From: an uncultured bacterium
Lineage (GTDB): Bacteria > Cyanobacteriota > Vampirovibrionia > Gastranaerophilales > Gastranaerophilaceae
Length of the DNA: 5,767 bases
Reading direction: 5' to 3'
NCBI GenBank assembly: GCA_937894665.1
Contig: CALAWF010000221.1
Coordinates: forward strand, 1-5,767
The first letter of the stretch is position 1. Each line of letters begins with the position of its first letter. A program made the position numbers and the translations under genes. The notes beneath the pieces are model-generated. The model was given only the letters and a program-made list of their open reading frames with translations. It searched no databases and had not been told where the DNA came from. Positions 1 to 4,731 of the stretch are shown here, in pieces.

Positions 1-226
1 CTTTTTTAGCAGGTTCAGAAGCTGCCGGAGCTTGAGCTGAAGGAGCTTGACCAACTGCAGGAGCTGCTGTTTGAACAGGAGCAGATGCAACCGGAGCAAC
101 AGGAGCGACAATAACATCTTTTCTCAAAGTGATAGCTTGTTCACCATCTTCAAGAGAAATTTCAGTCAAACCTGTATCTGCTAAAACTTTTGCTAATTTT
201 TCTATATAATCTGTTTCAAATTTCAT
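1..226 (-). CDS. accB: Biotin carboxyl carrier protein of acetyl-CoA carboxylase (N-terminal part, cut by window edge)
   Basis: AccB carries the biotin that shuttles carboxyl groups from biotin carboxylase (AccC) to the carboxyltransferase, making malonyl-CoA for fatty acid synthesis in the cytoplasm. Only the first 75 residues are present. They begin MKFETDYIEKLAKVLADTG, the usual AccB amino-terminal helix, followed by a short ITLRK strand and an Ala/Pro/Gln-rich flexible linker from about residue 40. That linker type normally precedes the biotinyl domain, whose MKM lysine motif would lie beyond position 1. The ATG is chosen because AAGGA lies about 9 bases upstream. It follows efp on the same strand with a 39-base gap, so the two are probably co-transcribed. 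Identification rests on the N-terminal helix, the linker and the efp-accB order. The biotin site itself cannot be checked here. Confidence 0.88.
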   Translation of the reverse strand, partial: MKFETDYIEKLAKVLADTGLTEISLEDGEQAITLRKDVIVAPVAPVASAPVQTAAPAVGQAPSAQAPAASEPAKK

Positions 227-265
227 CTATTTATTTCCTTATCTAAATTGTATAACTTACGAAAA

Positions 266-823
266 TTATACTCTATCTAAATATTCATTAGTTCTAGTAT
301 CAACTCTGATAATATCACCATTTGCAACGAAGAATGGAACGTTAACAACAGCACCTGTTTCCAAAGTTGCAGGTTTTGTACCACCTTGAGAAGTGTTACC
401 CTTTTCAGATGGAGGAGTATCAACAACTTCAAGCTCAACGTGAGCAGGAATATCAACACCGATGATTTTACCTTCGTGAGTAAGAACCATAACGTTCATA
501 TTTTCTTTCAAATATTTAGTTCCGCTGCCGATTTGAGCTTCTTCAACGTGGATTTGGTCGTAAGTTTCGTTATCCATCATAACGTAAGCTGTACCTTCTT
601 TATATAAATACTGCATTTCACGTCTGTCTAAAGTAGCTTTTGCAACTTTTTCACCCGCTCTGAATGTTTTTTCAACAACTTGACCGGTGATAACGTTTTT
701 CAATTTTGATCTAACGAATGCAGCACCTTTACCCGGTTTAACGTGCAAAAATTCAACGACAGTCCAAAGACCGTTGTCTAATTCAACTGTCAAACCTGTT
801 TTAAAATCATTTACTGAAATCAT
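266..823 (-). CDS. efp: Translation elongation factor P
   Basis: EF-P binds the ribosome between the P and E sites and relieves stalling at polyproline stretches. The 185 residues match the normal family length. An N-terminal KOW-like domain (about 1-62) begins MISVNDFKTGLTVELDNG. Two OB-fold domains follow (about 63-125 and 127-185), and the end contains the family's conserved GTKPATLETGAVVNVPFF-type stretch. The loop that reaches the P-site tRNA reads HVKPGKGAAF, so the tip residue is Lys32. In different lineages this position is beta-lysylated, 5-aminopentanolylated, rhamnosylated (when Arg) or unmodified; no modification enzyme is encoded in the window. The start is ATG preceded by an AAGGGG run. 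The gene is first in an efp-accB unit and has a candidate promoter at 868-895. All conserved elements are intact. Confidence 0.97.
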   Translation of the reverse strand: MISVNDFKTGLTVELDNGLWTVVEFLHVKPGKGAAFVRSKLKNVITGQVVEKTFRAGEKVAKATLDRREMQYLYKEGTAYVMMDNETYDQIHVEEAQIGSGTKYLKENMNVMVLTHEGKIIGVDIPAHVELEVVDTPPSEKGNTSQGGTKPATLETGAVVNVPFFVANGDIIRVDTRTNEYLDRV

Positions 824-867
824 ATTTTTCCCCTTTTTTAAAAGTGATTATCTATTCTTTTAGGTCA

Positions 868-895
868 ATAATAACACAAATATCAACTTTTTCAA
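868..895 (-). promoter_or_regulatory. Candidate sigma-70 promoter for efp-accB
   Basis: On the minus strand a -35 hexamer TTGAAA (895-890) is followed after 16 bases by a -10 hexamer TATTAT (873-868). Each hexamer is one or two mismatches from consensus. Transcription would start near 861, leaving a leader of about 38 bases before the efp ATG. The surroundings are very AT-rich, so chance matches are possible, but the position is right and no better pair was seen. Confidence 0.45.
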
Positions 896-927
896 AATTA
901 CTTTACGGAATGTTAATATAAAAGGGA

Positions 928-967
928 ATAAGTCAATAAGTTGATAGGTTGAGAAGTTGATAAGTCT
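928..967. repeat. Degenerate tandem octamer array (five copies)
   Basis: Five consecutive 8-base units read aataagtc, aataagtt, gataggtt, gagaagtt and gataagtc, so the consensus is RAtAaGTY with strict period 8. A further ggataagttcgttac lies just beyond, at about 991-1005. Similar short tandem repeats are known from cyanobacterial genomes (the heptamer STRR families), but this octamer is not one I can name. The opposite-strand counterpart lies at 1274-1305. Confidence 0.7.
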
Positions 968-1019
968 TATAAAGGCAATAAAGAATAGGGGGATAAGTTC
1001 GTTACAATTTTATTTGTAG

Positions 1020-1039
1020 GTCGGCTTTACTAAGCCGAC
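1020..1039. repeat. Palindromic repeat, left copy (GTCGGCTT hairpin)
   Basis: A perfect 8-base-pair stem, GTCGGCTT/AAGCCGAC, encloses the loop TACT and is preceded by TTGTAG. The same unit recurs inverted at 4712-4731, with the matching change in both stem arms (C/G becomes A/T), so pairing is preserved. There is no T tract after it on either strand, so it is not a standard terminator. It resembles the widespread class of intergenic TGTAGGTYGG palindromes. Confidence 0.75.
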
Positions 1040-1049
1040 ATTGAAAGTC

Positions 1050-1263
1050 CGTCATTCTGAGGGATAAACTGTTGAATTAGAAAGAGTATTTCACAAATTT
1101 ACACGAAGAATCTCTGACTGGACGCACTAGCTAGAAATACTTCGTTCCGCTCAGTATGACATTTGCGGTTAGTTTTTTCCTCGCTCCTTGAGAGAGAGGG
1201 GGAGGGAGAGGGGTTTAACTAAACTTGTTCGGCTAGAGATCCTTCGCTCTGCTCAGAATGACG
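1050..1263. repeat. Cluster of REP-like palindromic repeat units (left cluster)
   Basis: The cluster contains CGTCATTCTGAGG at 1050-1062 with GAAGAATCTC at 1105-1114. CTTCGTTCCGCTCAGTATGAC lies at 1140-1160, and a CCTCGCTCCTTGAGAGAG box with a G-rich continuation at about 1179-1213. CTAAACTTGTTCGGCTAGAGAT comes next at about 1219-1240, then CCTTCGCTCTGCTCAGAATG at 1241-1260. The GTCATTCTGAG and CTCAGAATGAC motifs are reverse complements, so units face each other. These are typical non-coding, repeatedly transposed intergenic sequences. The last two units recur in the same order at 4595-4640. Confidence 0.75.
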
Positions 1264-1273
1264 TACCCGTAAA

Positions 1274-1305
1274 GAACTTATAGACTTATTGACTTATAGA
1301 CTTTT
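1274..1305. repeat. Inverted octamer array (four copies)
   Basis: Four 8-base units, gaacttat, agacttat, tgacttat and agactttt, are the reverse complement of the ATAAGTYN units at 928-967. A fifth, looser unit follows at about 1308-1315. The two arrays face each other across the palindrome cluster, so the stretch 928-1305 has the look of one composite element with inverted ends. Confidence 0.65.
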
Positions 1306-1471
1306 AAAGAACTTATTTCCATATTTCCTTATTCCCTTTTCCCTTATTACCAACTTATTATTTTTTCAAGCATGGTAAAAATTTGCATAAAAAATGAACA
1401 AGACATAAAAAATTTACCCCTCTCAAACCCTTACGCCCCAAGGATGTCAAGAGCCAGACCCCCCCAAGTGG

Positions 1472-1504
1472 CTAGTCGTATTTTTACTTACGTAAAAGTA
1501 CTAG
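1472..1504. promoter_or_regulatory. Interrupted palindrome upstream of the cassette promoter (operator-like)
   Basis: The arms CTAGT (1472-1476) and ACTAG (1500-1504) enclose a perfect inner stem TTTTAC (1482-1487)/GTAAAA (1492-1497) with loop TTAC. A second short dyad, AGCCA (1452-1456)/TGGCT (1469-1473), abuts it and has a run of seven C in its loop. The right arm ends about 21 bases before the extended -10 element, which is where activators or repressors often bind. The binding protein is unknown; the GerE-type protein of the cassette is one candidate. Confidence 0.4.
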
Positions 1505-1525
1505 GTTTCTTTTTTCTGAAAAAAC

Positions 1526-1534
1526 TGGTATATT
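1526..1534 (+). promoter_or_regulatory. Extended -10 promoter for the phage-like cassette
   Basis: TGG followed by TATATT gives an extended -10 element (TGnTATATT). The -35 region 17 bases upstream (1506-1511, TTTCTT) is poor, as expected when an extended -10 carries recognition or when an activator is needed. The start of transcription would be near 1541, giving a leader of about 114 bases before the ATG at 1655. Confidence 0.45.
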
Positions 1535-1563
1535 AGGTGAGTAATCGGTTAAGGCTCACACCC

Positions 1564-1630
1564 GAGAGAAATAAAAACTCTTAAAAGTCTTTGACTTTTC
1601 GATGGTAAAGCTGTTTGCCGAAGTTCTCTC
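1564..1630 (+). ncRNA. Putative structured 5' leader with a three-way junction
   Basis: Three perfect or near-perfect stems are arranged as one closed three-way junction. The closing stem is GAGAGAA (1564-1570)/TTCTCTC (1624-1630). The second is AAAAGTC (1583-1589)/GACTTTT (1593-1599) with loop TTT. The third is GGTAAA (1604-1609)/TTTGCC (1614-1619) with one G-U pair and loop GCTG. It lies just after the predicted transcription start and ends 24 bases before the start codon, with the AGGAAG ribosome site at 1638-1643 immediately downstream. It does not match the purine, c-di-GMP or hammerhead consensus as I know them. Function, if any, is unknown; chance pairing in AT-rich DNA cannot be excluded. 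Confidence 0.4.
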
Positions 1631-1654
1631 AAGGCATAGGAAGAGTGTATTTTT

Positions 1655-2026
1655 ATGGGATATATTCATTGCTGCGGAGGATTGCACAAGACCAGAAGTT
1701 TTGTGTTATCTCCTGCAGAAAACTTTGTCGTGTGCGAAATGGACTACCTAGCAAGGTGTCCAAACTGTCAGCATACGGTCTTGCAAATCACAAGAGTTGA
1801 TAGTGAGAAAAAAGTTTCTACTATTCGCTATGTGAACGATACTGCAAGAAAATATTTTCAAAAATTGAAATCTAAAATTCTGTATGAACGGAAGTATTAT
1901 GACTATTCAAAAAGACGAGGTGGAACTTTTTATTTAAACTACAACGAATATGGAATTAAAAAACGGTGTTATTCAAATTTGTCCAGTCTGAAAATAGGTC
2001 TTAAAAAATATCAATCTATTCTTTAA
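1655..2026 (+). CDS. Small CPxC-containing protein of unknown function, first gene of the phage-like cassette
   Basis: I do not recognise this 123-residue protein. It has a CPNC pair (Cys35, Cys38), further cysteines at 6, 7, 27 and 105, and histidines at 5, 11 and 40. A partial zinc-ribbon-like site is possible, but no clean second CxxC exists. Residues 47-88 are very basic and charged, with a helical-looking stretch (RKYFQKLKSKILYERK). Residues 91-116 have a compact Tyr/Asn/Lys pattern ending in RCYSNLSSLKIG. A nucleic-acid-binding role would fit the charge but is a guess. ATG at 1655 is the first start after an in-frame stop at 1637-1639 and has AGGAAG 11 bases upstream; Met29 (1739) is an alternative lacking a ribosome site. 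The terminator at 2048-2095 follows directly. Confidence 0.65.
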   Translation: MGYIHCCGGLHKTRSFVLSPAENFVVCEMDYLARCPNCQHTVLQITRVDSEKKVSTIRYVNDTARKYFQKLKSKILYERKYYDYSKRRGGTFYLNYNEYGIKKRCYSNLSSLKIGLKKYQSIL

Positions 2027-2047
2027 CTCCAATAAATTGCTATCCGT

Positions 2048-2095
2048 AGAGGGGTCTATTTTACTTCAATCACTCCTTTCTGACCCCTCTTTTTA
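2048..2095 (+). terminator. Intrinsic terminator or attenuator between the CPxC gene and the regulator gene
   Basis: A perfect 9-base-pair stem, AGAGGGGTC (2048-2056)/GACCCCTCT (2082-2090), is followed at once by TTTTATTTT. This is the standard rho-independent layout on the plus strand. The loop of 25 bases is longer than usual. It begins 21 bases after the stop of the CPxC gene. Since no promoter is obvious between here and 2188, it may pass some transcription into the downstream genes. The loop sequence 2069-2081 is unusual and is discussed as a finding. Confidence 0.75.
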
Positions 2096-2175
2096 TTTTC
2101 AAAACGGACAAAAAGCGGAAATATTATTAAAAATTAAACCGATAAAAGGCTTTAATATTAAGTTATTTCAGAGAA

Positions 2176-2187
2176 AAGGAAAGTTTG
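2176..2187 (+). promoter_or_regulatory. Ribosome binding site deciding the regulator start
   Basis: AAGGA at 2176-2180 stands 7 bases before ATG 2188, the optimal distance. A TTG at 2185, directly before this ATG, would be only 4 bases away, so ATG is preferred. Confidence 0.7.
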
Positions 2188-2415
2188 ATGAAGTTATCAC
2201 CACTATCACCGATGGAACATAAAATATTAACTCTGATGGCTCGAGGATTTATTGATAAAGAAATTGGTGTACAGTTAGGAATTTCGGTTAGAACTGTACA
2301 GGCTCATATTTCTTCAATTTTGATAAAACTGAGAGCGAGAAACAGAGTTAATGCAGTTGTAGTCTATATGCACAAAAATCCGACTTGGATGAGGAAGGAA
2401 AGGTTATTTTTATGA
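2188..2415 (+). CDS. Stand-alone GerE/LuxR-type helix-turn-helix DNA-binding protein
   Basis: The 75-residue product is almost entirely a LuxR-family C-terminal DNA-binding domain. LSPMEHKILTLMARG corresponds to the first helix, DKEIGVQLGISVRTVQAHIS is the helix-turn-helix with its recognition helix, and ILIKLRARNRVNAVV is the last helix. The conserved E of the first helix and the KEI, S-RTV-H, KL, R and AV positions are present. There is no receiver, autoinducer or sensor domain, so it resembles Bacillus GerE in size and design; activity would depend on its own synthesis. It probably controls transcription of the cassette. The stop overlaps the amidase start in ATGA, implying translational coupling. 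It could instead be a DNA-recognition subunit of phage packaging, since small terminases also use such folds, but the LuxR signature favours a regulator. Confidence 0.88.
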   Translation: MKLSPLSPMEHKILTLMARGFIDKEIGVQLGISVRTVQAHISSILIKLRARNRVNAVVVYMHKNPTWMRKERLFL

Positions 2416-2912
2416 TTAAAAGAATTATTTTGCATTGGACTGCGGGAAGATATTATCCGACACAGTTTGAAAAACAATATTATCACTATTTGGTCGATAA
2501 AGACGGTCGGATATATGAAGGAATTTTTAAGCCGGAGGATAATAACGACTGCTCCGACGGGAAATATGCCCAACATACAGGCGGAGGAAATACCGGTTCA
2601 ATAGGTGTAGCCCTTTGTTCAATGTATGGTTTCAAGTCAAGACAAAATGTCGGTCAATTTCCCATAACTCCAATTCAGTTCGAATCAAGTGTTGAGTTTT
2701 GTTCAAGACTTGCGGACAAATATTCGCTAGAAATCAATCCTGATACTATTATGACGCATTACGAATTTGGGAAACGACATCCAAAAACAACAAGCAGCGG
2801 AAAAATTGATATAGTTTATCTTCCGCCTTATTCGTGGGTTGGAAAGGAAGATGTTGGAAGTTTTATCCGCTCAAAGATTCGTTGGTATAGAGAAAAGCAT
2901 TTGAAAGGTTAA
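2412..2912 (+). CDS. Zinc-dependent N-acetylmuramoyl-L-alanine amidase (Amidase_2/PGRP fold), phage-lysin type
   Basis: This enzyme type cuts the bond between N-acetylmuramic acid and the L-alanine of the stem peptide in peptidoglycan. The 166 residues form a single domain. His8 in ILHWTAG is the first zinc ligand, HYLVDKDGRIYEG (25-37) is the usual second strand pair, and HTGGGNTGSIGVALCSM (55-71) is the N-x-x-SIG core. His116 in THYE is the second ligand. Lys131 and Asp133 in SGKID match the catalytic Lys and third ligand of AmpD-like enzymes. There is no signal peptide, membrane segment or wall-binding domain, so export needs a holin or delivery in a particle. ATG 2412 lies within the regulator's stop (ATGA) and follows an AAGGAAAGG site; an in-frame ATG at 2385 lies inside the regulator gene and is less likely. 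The next gene starts 6 bases after the stop. Confidence 0.9.
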   Translation: MIKRIILHWTAGRYYPTQFEKQYYHYLVDKDGRIYEGIFKPEDNNDCSDGKYAQHTGGGNTGSIGVALCSMYGFKSRQNVGQFPITPIQFESSVEFCSRLADKYSLEINPDTIMTHYEFGKRHPKTTSSGKIDIVYLPPYSWVGKEDVGSFIRSKIRWYREKHLKG

Positions 2913-2918
2913 AAATTT

Positions 2919-4439
2919 ATGGATATAAATTATTTTGATTTGTCAGGCGGAATCAATCAGGCTTCGACAAAAACAGAACTTGGCTCAAACCCTAAAGTTA
3001 TTTATTGGGCAGATGCTAAAAATGTTGAAATCTACAACGACAAAGGAATTATCAAACAAGCCGGAAATACATTGCTTTTAGAATTGCCAACTCCGGAGCC
3101 GATAATTGCAATGCACGAAATTGAATCAGATGACTTGTACAAATTGGTAATAATCACAGAGTCAGGAAAAATTTATATATATCAAAATTCTACTTCAGGT
3201 TTGAAATTGTTAGATAAAACCCTAACAGGCAAAAATATTAAATTTGCGAATTTTTTGCGAGGAATAATTGTTGCATCCGAATCAGATTCAATGTTTTACA
3301 TAAAAGACAATGAAAATTTTGACATTGTTGATTGTAATTTGAAAGACAAGGGCGGAAAAACTTTTTATCCTGATAATATTTGTATCTACAGAGGTAGAGT
3401 TTGGTGTGCAAAAGAATCTACGGTTTATTATTCCGCACTTGGGATGTACAATGATTTTACAACCGCAAATGATGCCGGATATATAAGTGATTTCTTTACT
3501 GACACATCGAATATTATCGGGATGAAGAATTACAAAGATTATCTTGCTATCTATAAAAAAGAACGTGTTTATTTGCTGTCCGGCTCTGATCCGACAACCT
3601 TTGCAGTTACTCCTTTTGCAGATAAGGGAACATATGCTCCAAATTCAATTATCAATGTTGATAACAAGCAATATTTTTTGAATAATGGAATTTTTGCCCT
3701 TGAACAAGTTGGGGAGCTAAATCAAATTCGCTTAGGTTCAGAAATTTCACTAACGATAAGAGATGAATTTTCAAAATTCGACTCTTCAAGAATTAAAAAA
3801 TCTATAGCTCTGCACTATCAAAGAAAAAATCAAACCTGGTTTTTCTGCCCATATTTGGGAGATGAATATTTTCATACAATTTTGATAAATGATTATGTCA
3901 ATCACGCTTGGTATAAAAGAATTTTGCCACAAGATATTACAAGTGCTTGTGTGTTCAATTCTAATATTTTAACAGCAGATAAAGAAGGTAAAATTTATCG
4001 AGAAGATTATGGAACAACTTTTGACGGCAAGCCAATCGACTTTTTGTGGAAATCTCCGTTTTTATCTCTTGGAAATGTACATCACCGAAAAATTATCGAT
4101 GAATTTTATTTTGTGCTTGATGATTTACACAATAACAACTTTGATTTTTCAGTCTATAAGGACTATGACAGCCAATATTCCGATAATTTGGAATGTATAG
4201 TTTCAAGGCATTTCAACCAACTGGTCTGGGCAGACGAACAGTCAACAGAAACTCCTGAAAATTGTTGGGCTAAAGACGACGATTCCGTACCGGTATGGTC
4301 AATAGGCTCAGACGTATTAGAAAAAGCTGAAATTTTTGGAAGTTGTTATTCAATTCAACTGTGCGTAGAAGGAGCAAAGCAAGAAAACAATTGTGCAATT
4401 ATAGGACTTCAATTCCGAGAGATTTATCGGGATGAATAA
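2919..4439 (+). CDS. Phage tail nozzle/hub-like structural protein (T7 gp12 / P22 gp10 style), tentative
   Basis: The 506 residues have no signal peptide or membrane segment. The protein begins INYFDLSGGINQA, a D-x-x-GG-hydrophobic-N opening common in tail-tube or hub proteins of short-tailed phages. Strand-rich repeats follow, such as residues 73-88 (YKLVIITESGKIYIYQ) and 105-128. The middle has the pattern typical of these proteins: GRVWCAKESTVYYSALGMYN (159-178), YKDYLAIYKKERVYLLSG (205-222), and a G-x-x-x-P-x-S-I then NGIFAL stretch (237-261). These are consistent with a beta-propeller that closes the DNA exit channel. AAAGG at 2904-2908 serves as ribosome site inside the amidase end. The gene appears intact. 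The assignment rests on remembered pattern rather than a search, and another beta-propeller or adhesin function remains possible. Confidence 0.55.
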   Translation: MDINYFDLSGGINQASTKTELGSNPKVIYWADAKNVEIYNDKGIIKQAGNTLLLELPTPEPIIAMHEIESDDLYKLVIITESGKIYIYQNSTSGLKLLDKTLTGKNIKFANFLRGIIVASESDSMFYIKDNENFDIVDCNLKDKGGKTFYPDNICIYRGRVWCAKESTVYYSALGMYNDFTTANDAGYISDFFTDTSNIIGMKNYKDYLAIYKKERVYLLSGSDPTTFAVTPFADKGTYAPNSIINVDNKQYFLNNGIFALEQVGELNQIRLGSEISLTIRDEFSKFDSSRIKKSIALHYQRKNQTWFFCPYLGDEYFHTILINDYVNHAWYKRILPQDITSACVFNSNILTADKEGKIYREDYGTTFDGKPIDFLWKSPFLSLGNVHHRKIIDEFYFVLDDLHNNNFDFSVYKDYDSQYSDNLECIVSRHFNQLVWADEQSTETPENCWAKDDDSVPVWSIGSDVLEKAEIFGSCYSIQLCVEGAKQENNCAIIGLQFREIYRDE

Positions 4440-4501
4440 AGGGGATTGGAAGGAAATAGGAAACAGGTAAATAAGGGAATAAGTTCGTTACCAAATTGTA
4501 T

Positions 4502-4640
4502 CCCTCGCCCCTTGTGGGACACTAGCTGAACCGACGAAACGGAGTTGAGTCGAGTGAAACTGCGTGCCGTATGGCTGAGGGTTAGAGAGAGGGGGCTAAA
4601 CTTGTTTAGCAAGAGATACTCCGCTTCGCTCAGTATGACG
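4502..4640. repeat. Cluster of REP-like repeat units (right cluster)
   Basis: CCCTCGCCCCTTGTGGGAC (4502-4520) and GAGGGTTAGAGAGAGGGGGC (4577-4596) correspond to the split ends of the CCTCGCTCCTTGAGAGAG box of the left cluster. They are separated by about 56 bases containing short ACGAAACGGAGT/CGAGTGAAACTG repeats. Next comes GCTAAAC-TT-GTTTAGC (4595-4610), a perfect palindrome. AGAGATACTCCGCTTCGCTC (4612-4631) and AGTATGACG (4632-4640) follow. The order and orientation are as at 1179-1263. Confidence 0.72.
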
Positions 4641-4670
4641 AATGCGTTTGATTATATTCTAGCAAAATCG

Positions 4671-4698
4671 GTCATTGCGAGCGAATGCGAAGCAATCT
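4671..4698. repeat. Single GTCATTGCGAGCGAATGCGA-type palindromic repeat
   Basis: The unit begins GTCATTGCGAGCGAATGCGA and continues AGCAATCT. TTGCGAGCG and the later TGCGAAGCAA arm are partly complementary. It is a variant of the GTCATTCTGAG...GAAGAATCT family seen at 1050-1114, with CTGAG replaced by GCGAG. Such units are common non-coding repeats in many bacterial genomes. Confidence 0.65.
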
Positions 4699-4711
4699 AG
4701 CTAATTTAATT

Positions 4712-4731
4712 GTCGGATTAGTAAATCCGAC
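4712..4731. repeat. Palindromic repeat, right copy (GTCGGATT hairpin, inverted)
   Basis: The perfect stem GTCGGATT/AATCCGAC has loop AGTA and is followed by CTACA. Read on the minus strand it is TGTAGGTCGGATTTACTAAT followed by CCGACA, matching the left copy at 1015-1040 apart from the compensated C/G to A/T pair. No T tract follows it on the minus strand, so it is a weak candidate at best for ending the gene at 4761-5105. Confidence 0.75.

Larger units (their letters stand above)
824..1654. other. Long non-coding region between efp and the phage-like cassette
   Basis: No convincing gene lies in these 831 bases. From the left it holds the efp promoter, an octamer array, a cluster of palindromic repeat units, an inverted octamer array, and a purine/pyrimidine-biased run (about 1306-1352). 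A C-rich stretch (about 1416-1470) follows, then an interrupted palindrome, an extended -10 promoter and a structured leader, each listed separately. The part from 928 to about 1352 looks like accumulated intergenic repeats. The part from about 1452 to 1654 looks like the control region of the gene at 1655. Confidence 0.7.

Noticed and set aside
386..607. Plus-strand open frame and a second minus-strand frame (277-459) within efp
   Set aside because: Both lie inside the unmistakable EF-P gene in other frames and have no independent support.
1380..1500. tRNA, attachment site or CRISPR array in the C-rich intergenic stretch
   Set aside because: No cloverleaf, no regularly spaced identical repeats, and no matching direct repeat at the far end of the cassette that would mark an attachment core.
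1602..1751. Overlapping 49-codon frame from ATG 1602, and another frame from TTG 1615 to 1800
   Set aside because: Neither has a ribosome site. The first starts within the predicted leader fold, and both overlap the better supported gene at 1655 in other frames.
1600..2030. Diversity-generating retroelement or retron
   Set aside because: No reverse transcriptase and no template/variable repeat pair with adenine-specific differences is visible in the window.
2037..2222. Open frame of 61 codons starting at a TTG between the CPxC gene and the regulator
   Set aside because: It runs through the intrinsic terminator hairpin, has no ribosome site and overlaps the regulator start; the codons do not resemble a protein family.
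2364..2576. Minus-strand open frame across the regulator-amidase junction
   Set aside because: Antisense shadow of two well supported genes, with no ribosome site seen.
4009..4200. Plus-strand open frame inside the nozzle-like gene
   Set aside because: Out-of-frame shadow within a continuous 506-codon gene.
4424..4612. Minus-strand open frame of 62 codons over the right repeat cluster
   Set aside because: Its sequence (for example SPLSLTLSHTARSF) is the usual translation of intergenic repeats, not a gene.
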